From: Pseudocercospora fijiensis CIRAD86
Lineage: Eukaryota > Ascomycota > Dothideomycetes > Mycosphaerellales > Mycosphaerellaceae
Reading direction: 5' to 3'
Length of the DNA stretch: 64,000 bases
NCBI RefSeq assembly: GCF_000340215.1
Contig: NW_006921537.1
Coordinates: 248,001 to 312,000, forward strand
Shown: positions 34,072 to 43,658 of the stretch, piece by piece
Numbering within the stretch: position 1 is the first letter of the stretch
How the letters are laid out: every line of letters starts with the position of its first letter
The notes under the pieces: model-generated
Told to the model about the DNA's origin: nothing
Databases searched by the model: none
Seen by the model: the letters and a program-made list of their open reading frames with translations, nothing else
Translations under genes and position numbers: made by a program

Positions 34072-35780
34072 ATGCCAGTGTATCTGCTACATGGCTTCCG
34101 CTGGCCACGACCGCTTGTTCGAATACATATCATTTTGAAGAATTTGGACGATGCGGCTGCAGAATGGTTGGTTGCGCCTGGTACGACAAAAGCGCTTCTC
34201 GACAACTTTCAAGAGCTATTCCCAGAATGTATGACACACCTCCCGGACCTACGGTTCGTGGAGCAGTACGATCCCAACGATATCTCCTCGAGCGCATCTA
34301 GCCAACCATACGCATACGTTGCCGATATATGCGAAGAGGTCAAACTGGGCATAGATATCGATGAGTTCCGCGCAAAAGGGGTTGGGAACGAGCAATGGTC
34401 TGCTCTCTGCGAGCTACGAGACAAGATTGCGCCAGAAGAGAAAGTGGGCTGGTATGTCGTTGTCTGTGGTGACGAAGATCGATGGGCTCCTCCCACTGTA
34501 GGCCTGCTGCAGTCAGGCGGACACAATGGCATACGAAATGGGAGTGAGGAAGACAGTGCGCATTCTAGCACTCAACAGAGCCATGAGGTATGTGGACATT
34601 CTCGTTGTCGAGAAGAGAATGCTGACCATGTAAAAGCAAACTCTGGCGATGCCCGTTGAAGAGGAGTCGCGCGGCTTCCGAAAGCTGTTTGGTACTGGCA
34701 GATTCAGACGAAAGAGGTAAGTGCAGATATGGACTGGCAGCGTCTCACATGCTCACCCACCTCAGCAAATCTGCTGCATCACGAAAAGCCGCCATCAGCT
34801 CCCCGAACTCGCAAGAGAAGCTGCCACCATCTCTACCCATATCCACCCCAACGTCAGCCATGTCCAACAAGCCACCGCAAATACCAACTCCGATGACGCA
34901 CACGAAATGACAACCACAGCCGCCGGGCGGCGTCACCTATGGCGTCCGTGGAACAAATGGACATTCTAGCAGTATCACTTCCACCTCCATGACACCAGAA
35001 AATTCAAGTACACCACCAACCAGAGCAGGCGCAACCAACAGCAGCGTTGCGGGATCAGTTTCACCTATCAGAGAAGAATATTCAAGGACCCCAGACACTG
35101 AAGTATCCATCTCTCCCATGCGACGCCATTCAAATACTCCATCCCTAGCTAGCGTGCGAGGTGTCAGTCCTGGCGCCGTAAGAAAAGCGCTCGGTCCTTT
35201 GGATCGCCTGAGAAACGCAAGTCCAGTGGCAAACAAAAGTGTCAACGGGCACACATCTCACAACTCAACGCCGCTCCAGCAATCGCAGCAAGCCGAGCAG
35301 ATCAAGCCGGTAGCCGAGAACGAGTTGTCTGCGAGCAGGCGACTGTCTGGCAACATCAAGCTTGAGATAATCCCGGCCTCGCCACCAGTACAACAGCCCG
35401 CTACTTTCACCTCGCATCCTAATTCACTGCTGCAGGCACAGCAGCCCAGCAAAGCCGCCACACCATCCCAAACTAATGACAACGATGATGTTGAGGTGAT
35501 CTCCATGTCACCAACGCAGGCCGCACCACTCCAGTCATGGCGTCGATCAAGAAGCTCGCTCATCATGTCTGGAAACGGATCATCTTCGAACCTGGTATCT
35601 GTGCCTGAAAACGGCAGTCCTGCTACATACATCCCAACTACTGGCGACATCAACCTTCACGACGCGAAGAAATACAGATCAGCCAGCGTCGATGCCGACA
35701 AGCCATACTTTGGCCAACGACTCAGCCAATTCGATTTAATTGCCAACAACATCGAAAACGCCTTTGTGAGCATGCGATAA
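34072..35780 (+). CDS. flbE: Conidiation regulator FlbE, with an in-frame TGA
   Basis: The exons are 34072-34587, 34637-34716 and 34766-35780, with two 49-bp introns (GTATGT..AAG and GTAAGT..CAG). The N-terminus (MPVYLLHGFRWPRP, LDDAAAEWLVAP, LRFVEQYDPND) is characteristic of FlbE, an upstream developmental activator of asexual sporulation in Aspergillus that acts at hyphal tips with FlbB. The C-terminal half is long, disordered and Ser/Pro-rich, as expected. The third exon has a TGA at 34908-34910, after which the same frame continues clean for 290 codons (PPGGVTYGVRGTNG onward). As read, the protein would stop after about 246 residues instead of 536. A 117-bp intron at 34853-34969 would bypass the TGA in frame, but it removes conserved-looking sequence. 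An error or nonsense mutation is equally possible. Confidence 0.88.
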
Positions 35781-36399
35781 AGAAAGGATTTTTTTTTTCG
35801 ACGACGCCACAATCTGGAGGGACGTAATTAATCTTCAAATGATTTTGACGAGCCATGTACGATGATATATACCCGACAGCCATTTCTTCGAAGCATCATC
35901 ATTTGCGAAGCGAGGCGTCGTTTGGATCATGGGATGGGAAATTTGGGAGGTAGACAGCACTGCAAAGATGATTTACACGTCCGATGATGCTTCAACTTAT
36001 ATGACCTTGTGCGCTTTCGTTTGCACATGGCTCGCATGTGACGGAGTATAGGGCCTGGCACGAATCAGCCTGTGGGTACGGGACGGGACATGGATTCTCA
36101 TATGTATATGAGATCCCCGGTTCACGCATTGGCACCACTCGCAACCGCCACCACGCTGCGCTCCTTGAGAGAATTTTGATCTGGAAGTGCTATCTGCGAT
36201 GCCGAGTCCATAGTATTTGACCATCAGCTGAGTGGGATGGGAAGAGTCGAAGCGAGGTCAGTCATTCTGTGTCCAAAGCCACTAATTGTAAGTGAAGCGA
36301 TTTTAGAACCTCTATTGTCATTGGAACTACATGCCAACGTCCACCACACGCCTTTGTCGATGGAAGCTACATATTAATACTAGTCCGATTAGTAGTAGA
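35781..36399. other. Intergenic region 3' of flbE
   Basis: No gene is supported; short frames only. RIP-like composition begins near 36380. Confidence 0.55.
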
Positions 36400-36648
<249 letters not shown>

Positions 36649-36928
36649 CGCTATAGGGAGGCTAGCTAGTATCTAAACAACAAACGTCGAAAATCTAGGA
36701 GTACTAATCGACTTACTTCCTATCGCGACTAAACGTAACGTCCTAGTATATAACGTACGCAATAGTAACTAATAGTAGGACAGTTTAAGAGAGAGAGAGA
36801 GTGTGTGTATGTGTATAGACGATATCGGATAGGGGGAGAAGACAGAGGTAGTAATAGCAGCTAGAGACTAGCATTCGAACAGCAATTCGATAGTAAAGAT
36901 ATAGGAAAAAAGGGTCTACACTTTCTTA
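36649..36928. repeat. Short RIP-like island 3' of PRP2
   Basis: CA/TG-poor, TA-rich sequence with a GAGAGA/GTGTGT stretch at about 36791-36818. It is too short and too mutated to classify, and is probably a transposon remnant. Confidence 0.55.
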
Positions 36929-39900
36929 CTACCTCTTCCTCTCCTCAATCTTCGCCACATTCTTCTCAACCCCACCAAGCGCCTCAACATCCTGTCTTTT
37001 ATAATAATGCGGCGCAACCTCCATTAACCATTCAGGTTGCAAAGGCATAACACTCCGCATAAACTCCTTACTCGTCAAAACCAACTCATAAAAGATGACC
37101 CATTTCGGTCGTACATCCATAAGTACGGAGCTAGGATGGATATGGACTGTCAAATTATTCTTGACCGTGCGATAGCTGTCGCCTCCGCGTTGTAAGCGTG
37201 CGGCGTTCGGGAAGAAGCCGGCGGTGATGGAGCGTTGGATGGGGGGAAGGTTTGAGGCGCCGCAGGTGGAGAGGGTGACTTCGACGCGGTCGCAGAGTTT
37301 GGCGAGTTGGTCGCGGACGTCGCGGGCGCGGGTGAGGGAGCGCTGTTGGAGGAAGTTTTCTTTGGCCCAGACGTAGCTGAAATCGGAGTCGACCCATTGG
37401 TTCCAGATGTTGAGGTATGAGATGTGGTCGCCGCCTTCTTTGGAGGTGAAGCGGGCGCGTGCGGCGTCGGCTTGGAGTTTTTTGTCTTTGGGGCGGTAGA
37501 AGAGGGCGGAGGCTTCGCCGAGCATGGCGATGATTGAGAGGACTTCTTCTACGCAGCCTTCCTTGTCTGCGGCGAGGACTGCTTTGGCGAGCATGGGGTC
37601 TGTGGGGAATTCGGCCATTTGACGACCGATCTTGGTCAGTTCGCCTTTATCGTTCAAGGCGCCGAGAGCATAAAGCTGCTCGAGTGATTTGATGAGCATG
37701 TCGGGTGCCGGTGGATCCATAAAATCGAAGTTGATCAGGTCGTTGATGCCGAGGGATTTGAGCATGAGTACGATGCTGTTTAGATTTGTCCTCTGAATTT
37801 CGGGTGTCGTACTCTCGGGCAGATCGTTGTAGTAGGCCCATTTGGTGTATAGGCGGAAACATTTGCCGGGTTGCGTTCGACCTGCTCGTCCAGCACGCTG
37901 GTTTGCAGACGCACGCGAGATGGGCACTGCCACGAGAGACTCCATATTGGTGGCTGCAGTGTATCGATTCTCCTTGACGTAGCCAGGATCAATGACATAT
38001 ACAATGTTGTCGATGGTCAAACTTGTTTCGGCAATGTTCGTGGCAAGGACGACCTTACGCACTTTAGGCGGCGTTGGATCGAAAATCTTTTGTTGCAGAT
38101 CAGTAGGAAGGTTGGCGTAGATGGGACAGATCATCAGTTCTGGCGCAGCGCTGCCAAGCTTTCGAGCTGTCTCTTGGAGCGACTGCTCCGCCTGCTCAAT
38201 TTCATCCTGCCCGGTCAAGAAGACAAGGATGTCTCCCGGCATTGGCTGAGATAGATGAATCTGGAAGACGGTCGTGATGGCGGCTGAGAGGTAGTTGGCC
38301 TCGGGTTGGAGGGAGTAATTCATTTCGACATCGTAAGTTCGTCCGGGAATGTTGAGAATTGGTGCATCATCGAAGAACTCACTGAATTTCTGAGCGTCAA
38401 GCGTGGCGGATGAGATCAAAAGCTTAAGGTCTGGTCGTCCACGAGCGATATCTTTGACGAGACCAAAGAGAATATCAGTATGCAGAGTCCGCTCGTGGGC
38501 TTCGTCAATCATGAGAGCACTATAGCCACCCAGATCCGGTTCAGTCAAGAACTCTCTGAGTAGCATACCATCCGTCATATACTTCAGCTTCGTTTTCTCA
38601 GAGGTTGCGTCCTCGAAACGAATAGCATATCCGACTTCATGGCCCAGCTTCACACCGACTTCCTCCGCCACACGTGCAGCAACGCTCATTGCGGCGACAC
38701 GTCTCGGCTGAGTGCAACCGACTTTCATCCCATTCTCGCAGTAGCCAGCTTCGTAGAGGTATTGTGGTAGCTGGGTCGTCTTACCGGAACCAGTCTCTCC
38801 GACAATGATGACGATCTGGAAGTCTTTGACAGCCTTCAAAAAGACGTCGCGATACTGGTAGACAGGTAACGTTTTGCGCTTCTCCTCGATGGTCTTGGCC
38901 TTTCGTTCAGCAGCAAGCATTTGCTGGGCCAACATGCGCTCTTCAGCTGTTTTCATGTCACTCAGACCACCTTTCATGGCCGCATCGGTGACCCATTTCA
39001 GCTGCTGTTCCTCATCGAAGACATACTCGTATTCGGCCTCGTTGATCCGATCTGCCACGACTATTTGGGCTTTCGTCTTGGCGAGCTGTTCTCGCTCCCA
39101 TTCCTCATGTTCAGTCACGTACCGCTCCCGCCCTTGAGCATCTCTGTCCACGTAACGACTGTAGAGTGCTTCTTCTTTCCGCTTCATGTCCATCTTGCCC
39201 TTCTCCGTGATGTAGTCTTCCGGCATGGCATATCCATCGTGATGGTCATCGATGTTCTCTCGCGCTTCGGCCAGACGAAGAGCTTCTCGATTGCGAGCGA
39301 ATTCATCGCGCTCTTCCTGTGTCAGGCCAGGGTTAGTACGCTCCTCTTCAGCTTCGTCTGCGACCTGCTTCCGTAAGAGAGCCAATTCCTGTGTGGACCG
39401 CTTCTTGAGGTAGTCCTGTCTTGACCGCAATCGCAGCGCCTTCATCTCGGCTTCTGAAAGCTTCCCAGCCTGTGCTCTACGCTTTTCATCCTCTGCCTCG
39501 CGCTTCGACGAACGATCTTCGGTGATCTTCTTGGTATTGCCAGCATCTTTATTCCTCAATCGCTCCTCAAAAGCTTTGCGCTCCTTTCGATCTCGTTCTT
39601 CTTCGTCCTCTTCCGGCTCAGACTTGCGATCAGGGCTGTCTCGGCGCGGCGATCGGGAGGGCTCATCAAATCTGGTTCGTTTTGCGGGCGGAGAGGGAAA
39701 TTCTTCTTCTGCCTCATCCTCCTCAGCATCGCCCCAGCGATCATCGAAGTCTCCATCGCGCCTTCTTGACTTCTTTTCACGATGCCTTTCTCTGCTCCGA
39801 GATCTTCGCCTCTCCCGATCGGATGTATGCTTCGACTTCTTCTCCCTGCTTTCCTTCTTCTCGGTCTCTCGCGGAGCTTCCTCTTCCACTTCCATCTCGA

Positions 39901-40168
39901 CCATGGCATACTTCTTCCGCGATTCCTTCGGCTTTTCTCGTTTCGGCAGAGACTGGCCATTGGACTGGGGGATCTGAGCATACAGTCCATCAGCGAAGCG
40001 CTTCAGATCAGTATCGTTGGAGTCCAGCATGCCTCGTAGCTTGTCTGCCAAGTGCGACGACGACTTGGCCGTTTTCGCAGTGGACAGCACGAAATCCACT
40101 ATCATGTCCTCGCTGCCGCCGACCAGCTTGAGCAAGTGGTCAGACACATATGTGCGAAGGTCGGCCAT
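36929..40168 (-). CDS. PRP2: DEAH-box spliceosomal RNA helicase PRP2 (DHX16-like)
   Basis: A single exon encodes 1079 residues. The ATPase core has motif I GETGSGKT at 457-464, DEAH at 555-558, SAT at 587-589 and motif VI near QRAGRAGR. It is followed by the winged-helix, ratchet and OB-fold regions of DEAH helicases, ending in WLMEVAPHYYK. The N-terminal 400 residues are highly charged, with an RS-like segment, as in DHX16. The blocks KYMTDGMLLREFL and LPVYQYRD, and the lack of an S1 domain, favour PRP2 over PRP22. In the family it activates the catalytic spliceosome before the first step of splicing. No intron is visible. It is divergent from the coiled-coil gene at 40914. Confidence 0.95.
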   Translation of the reverse strand: MADLRTYVSDHLLKLVGGSEDMIVDFVLSTAKTAKSSSHLADKLRGMLDSNDTDLKRFADGLYAQIPQSNGQSLPKREKPKESRKKYAMVEMEVEEEAPRETEKKESREKKSKHTSDRERRRSRSRERHREKKSRRRDGDFDDRWGDAEEDEAEEEFPSPPAKRTRFDEPSRSPRRDSPDRKSEPEEDEEERDRKERKAFEERLRNKDAGNTKKITEDRSSKREAEDEKRRAQAGKLSEAEMKALRLRSRQDYLKKRSTQELALLRKQVADEAEEERTNPGLTQEERDEFARNREALRLAEARENIDDHHDGYAMPEDYITEKGKMDMKRKEEALYSRYVDRDAQGRERYVTEHEEWEREQLAKTKAQIVVADRINEAEYEYVFDEEQQLKWVTDAAMKGGLSDMKTAEERMLAQQMLAAERKAKTIEEKRKTLPVYQYRDVFLKAVKDFQIVIIVGETGSGKTTQLPQYLYEAGYCENGMKVGCTQPRRVAAMSVAARVAEEVGVKLGHEVGYAIRFEDATSEKTKLKYMTDGMLLREFLTEPDLGGYSALMIDEAHERTLHTDILFGLVKDIARGRPDLKLLISSATLDAQKFSEFFDDAPILNIPGRTYDVEMNYSLQPEANYLSAAITTVFQIHLSQPMPGDILVFLTGQDEIEQAEQSLQETARKLGSAAPELMICPIYANLPTDLQQKIFDPTPPKVRKVVLATNIAETSLTIDNIVYVIDPGYVKENRYTAATNMESLVAVPISRASANQRAGRAGRTQPGKCFRLYTKWAYYNDLPESTTPEIQRTNLNSIVLMLKSLGINDLINFDFMDPPAPDMLIKSLEQLYALGALNDKGELTKIGRQMAEFPTDPMLAKAVLAADKEGCVEEVLSIIAMLGEASALFYRPKDKKLQADAARARFTSKEGGDHISYLNIWNQWVDSDFSYVWAKENFLQQRSLTRARDVRDQLAKLCDRVEVTLSTCGASNLPPIQRSITAGFFPNAARLQRGGDSYRTVKNNLTVHIHPSSVLMDVRPKWVIFYELVLTSKEFMRSVMPLQPEWLMEVAPHYYKRQDVEALGGVEKNVAKIEERKR

Positions 40169-40913
40169 GTTGGCGCCGTGTAAGCGACTATGCCCAGCAC
40201 TATGCTATGCTGTGCCTATGCTGTGAAGCAATTCTATGGTACACGGTTCAGGTGATTGTGAGTTTTGCGGTTCAAGGATTCAGGTGTGAGAAACGCGCTA
40301 GGCTCGCAAGGCTGAAAGCTAAAAATGAGCCGCGTCTGGGCGGGAAAGTGCAGCCGTTGCGTCCATCCCTCCCAAGAATCATGGCCGAGCCCGAGCCGGA
40401 CAGTTAGGTTGGCAGTGTGAAGCCTGATTTTCGGTGCTATGACATTGACAGTACTGTGCGATAGCTGGCACTTCAAGAAGTTCTGCGTCCGAAGCGAGCA
40501 GGTAACTCCCGTCGTGCGCTCGGCAGCAGGGTTGTCGACACTCCCGTGGAGACGCCGCTGGCATGTGCAGTACAGTACAAATCGATGCGCGGATCGATAT
40601 GGGGATATCGCGCTCCGAGTCCATCGCAATCTCCCTTTTCCACCGCCTTCACTTGACTCGAAATGCAAGCACCGTTCTTGCCTATCGTTTAAATCTCACA
40701 TGCAGATCTAATCGCAGCAACACCGCCTCCCACGCCCGCTGTACTGCCCTGCCTGAACCTATTATTAGACTTGGATCTTGCGCATGACGCCCAGGGCAGG
40801 CCCGGCCCAGCACCGTGATAACGAAAGTGTGAGCGCACTGTTCGAATGCGTCGCGAGCAGTGGCAGTGAGCGCACCCTCCACCTCCTCACAACAAACATC
40901 CACAATAGGGAGA
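40169..40913. other. Divergent promoter region PRP2 / coiled-coil gene
   Basis: Imperfect CTATGCTGTG repeats occur at about 40200-40225 close to the PRP2 start. Frames here are short and without signal. The frame of the plus-strand gene is open from 40860, but the first good start is at 40914. Confidence 0.55.
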
Positions 40914-43058
40914 ATGTCTGGCGCAACGCCTAACAGGAAACCGGCCACCCCGGCCACTGGTCGTCGCACTCCCAACGCTGCGAACACCATCTCCGCCACT
41001 ACTCCGACGCGAGATGCAACGCGCTCAAGCACTTCCACCGCTTCAGGCACAGCCGCTAACGGCATAAACCGTACCAAGTCTGTGAGAAACGGCGCCCCGA
41101 TTTCCGCACGCGAGCGAGTGGCAGCGAGGAAAACACAAACACCGGACTCCGCCGCTGAAGAGGAGGCCAAAGCAGAGCAGCAAGCAAGGATGGACGAATT
41201 GCAGCAGAAGTTGAACGAGGCCGAGCGCGCCTACGAAGAGTCAAAGAAGCAGGCAGCAGTCCTCCAGGCGAGATTAGACGACGCGGTGAAAGAGCAGGGC
41301 ATGTTGGAGGAACGCTTTGCAGAGCAGTCAGAACGTATTAACGATTTGGAGAACGAGAAGAAGGAAAGCTTACGAGCGAGACGTGAAATGGAGCAGATAT
41401 ACGAAAGTGAGAAGGCTGCGACAACGAAAGAGAAGGAAGAGGCATTGGCACGGGAAGAGGAGATGCAGAACGCCATGCAGCGACTGAAGGAGTCGCTAGC
41501 ACAACGAGAAATGCGTGCTGGGCTCGAAGACGACAGGAGGCCGATGTTGTCGAGGCCTTCTAGTGGTAGAAGCACCAACCCGTCTCCAAACCCCGACGGC
41601 ACGGATCGACAATTCGCACCGCCCTCCGTCCAGCGAAGCGATTCCACCTCGAGAAACAACTCGAAACTGGTCATGCAGAAAGACAAGATAATCGAGGGAC
41701 TGCGCATGGAGCTTGCAGAGGCCCAGATAAAATTGGTGGAAGTAGACCACTTGGGAGGTGGTCGCGTGCAGGAGATCCAGAAACAGCTTTACGATGCCAA
41801 GATGCAGAACGCTCGTCTGATGGAGGAGAACGAGTCCTTCCAGCTGCTGCTATCCGAGAAAACGCTCAATGGAGACTTCCTCCGAGCAGCGTCACACGCA
41901 ACATCGTACGAAGGCTCACGCCCACCTTCACGCAACCCTCCTGCTACTGGCGAAAGCTTGGGCGGCACAAGTTTGGCTGATGAGCTGGAGTCGCAAGCTG
42001 ACAGCGATGACGGGACCGATCATAGTCGACGTCTGCAGGCCGAAGTAAACGGCTTGCGGGACCAGAATAAGGCGCTGACGCTGTATATTAACAATATCAT
42101 CTCTCGCCTTCTGCAGCATGAGCAATTCGAACAGATCCTCGATAAGACTCCGGATCTGATGTCTGGACCAGGTGCCGTCAGTCGGAGATATGGTGAGGCC
42201 GACAAGAATAAGGATCTTCCAGCACCACCACCTGATGAAGGCGAGCAACAACCAAGTCTACTGCAAAGGGCAAAGAGTGTCATGGGTGGCAACCGACCGA
42301 AAACCAGACCGTTGAGCCAGCAAGTGCAGCCTGACCAGATTGAGGCTCCGCAAAAAATCGCAGGGCTCAACGAAGATCCTCAAACGGCGCCGAGCGTGCC
42401 TATTTCTCGATCGCGATCAACACGTGGTGCGAATGGCCATAGACGCGCGAATTCTGAGTGGCCGGCCGGAGCTTCTGCGAGTGTCGTCCCGAACATGTAT
42501 CGCGGCCCATCGCAAGGACCTCTCAGTCCTGGTTTGACCTCTCCAACTGGTCGGAATTCGTTCTTCGGAAGTCCACTTCGTAGCCCATCCTCAGGCTCGC
42601 ACGTTCCGACAATAGCTGAGATAGCTCCATTTGAAAAGGAGAACGCACAGCGCGACAGCAAGTTCACCAGCCAGAGCAACCGCAACAGCGTCATCTCCAA
42701 TCCAGGTGCTGCAGTCCTCGATGATGACCTTGCGAGCGGCATCAACTCAGAACGCAGCAATCCTTCGTCGCCGCCTCGGAGTACAACATCTTTAGGCGAA
42801 AAGGACAAGCAATCGGGCGCCATCATGATGGGATCTAAACCCCGACCACTGCGCCTCGTGCAAGAGAACGTAGATGAAGACGCCGCAAGGAAACAGGCCA
42901 ACAGAAGCTCTTGGTTCGGATGGATGAACAAGGGAGGCGCCGCTCCCGGTCAACTCGCTCCGGGACCCAGCGGCGGACCTGCTGCGATCGGCGACAAGCT
43001 CAGCAGCATGTTCGGGCAACGCAAAGCAGAGAATGGCGAGTCTGGAGCGCCGCAGTAG
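40914..43058 (+). CDS. Conserved fungal coiled-coil protein of unknown role
   Basis: A single exon encodes 714 residues to the first stop. The start MSGATPNRK at 40914 is preferred to the upstream in-frame ATG at 40860. The N-terminus is a disordered Thr/Pro/Ala-rich basic region. A long coiled coil (about residues 80-205, KLNEAERAYEESKKQ onward) is followed by two well-ordered coiled-coil blocks, KDKIIEGLRMELAEAQIKL and LRDQNKALTLYINNIISRL. A Ser/Pro-rich tail contains the hydrophobic patch SSWFGWMNKGG. The architecture suggests a cytoskeletal, polarity or septum scaffold, but I cannot name it. The stop is TAG at 43056-43058 and the same frame stays open for 54 more codons. Confidence 0.85.
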   Translation: MSGATPNRKPATPATGRRTPNAANTISATTPTRDATRSSTSTASGTAANGINRTKSVRNGAPISARERVAARKTQTPDSAAEEEAKAEQQARMDELQQKLNEAERAYEESKKQAAVLQARLDDAVKEQGMLEERFAEQSERINDLENEKKESLRARREMEQIYESEKAATTKEKEEALAREEEMQNAMQRLKESLAQREMRAGLEDDRRPMLSRPSSGRSTNPSPNPDGTDRQFAPPSVQRSDSTSRNNSKLVMQKDKIIEGLRMELAEAQIKLVEVDHLGGGRVQEIQKQLYDAKMQNARLMEENESFQLLLSEKTLNGDFLRAASHATSYEGSRPPSRNPPATGESLGGTSLADELESQADSDDGTDHSRRLQAEVNGLRDQNKALTLYINNIISRLLQHEQFEQILDKTPDLMSGPGAVSRRYGEADKNKDLPAPPPDEGEQQPSLLQRAKSVMGGNRPKTRPLSQQVQPDQIEAPQKIAGLNEDPQTAPSVPISRSRSTRGANGHRRANSEWPAGASASVVPNMYRGPSQGPLSPGLTSPTGRNSFFGSPLRSPSSGSHVPTIAEIAPFEKENAQRDSKFTSQSNRNSVISNPGAAVLDDDLASGINSERSNPSSPPRSTTSLGEKDKQSGAIMMGSKPRPLRLVQENVDEDAARKQANRSSWFGWMNKGGAAPGQLAPGPSGGPAAIGDKLSSMFGQRKAENGESGAPQ

Positions 43059-43223
43059 GACGCATCGCCCAGAAAAGCCAAAGAATTGATCGGCAAAGGC
43101 TCATTCGAGCAGCTGCGAAAGCAGTGGTCCTTGCGAGGACGTGACAGCAGCATTCCTCCTTCACCTGGGAGGGAGAACATGTCTCCATTACGGGCTAGGA
43201 AAAGCTTCAGATGGACGGATTGA
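43059..43223 (+). other. In-frame C-terminal extension after TAG
   Basis: Directly after the TAG of the coiled-coil gene, 54 further codons are open in the same frame up to TGA at 43221-43223. They read like protein (KAKELIGKGSFEQLRKQW, then SIPPSPGRENMSPLRARKSF) with basic and Ser/Pro composition matching the upstream tail. No PTS1-type ending is present. A 63-bp in-frame intron 43010-43072 (GTTCGG..CAG) could skip the TAG but has weak signals. Confidence 0.6.
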
Positions 43224-43658
43224 TGAAGTAGAATATCAATTTTGAAGCGTGGATGGCGCTTGTTGGGGAATGCTTACGAGCACGAGCTGATGCATTGACA
43301 TGGTGCTGGATATACCCAGGAATGAGATTCGTTTTGGTAGAGAGGTAGTCAGTCGGTCGGGCGGTCAGTGAGTGATGACGATATGTAGAGGCAGGCGCAT
43401 TCTTCAATTCAACGCATTTTTATGACGGCCGCGACATCGACATGTGAAAGCAAACGGTCTTGCGGTATTGATGAGCTCTTGACTTGTCTTGGCATCAACC
43501 ACGCCTCCACTTTCCACTTCCCGATGGCAAGCCGAGGTACAATCTGTAGAACGAAGAGCTCGCTCACCACCACATCACAACGATGATCATGATGATTCTG
43601 CCATGTGGTCATCGCAATTGCTCGACTTTGAGCTCGATCACCAACGAAAGCAAAGTGC
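43224..43658. other. Intergenic region
   Basis: This is the 3' side of the coiled-coil gene and the upstream region of the biotin carboxylase gene. No gene seen. Confidence 0.6.

Noticed and set aside
33588..34301. 237-codon plus-strand frame upstream of and into flbE
   Set aside because: Reads flbE exon 1 in the wrong frame; no domain in the upstream part.
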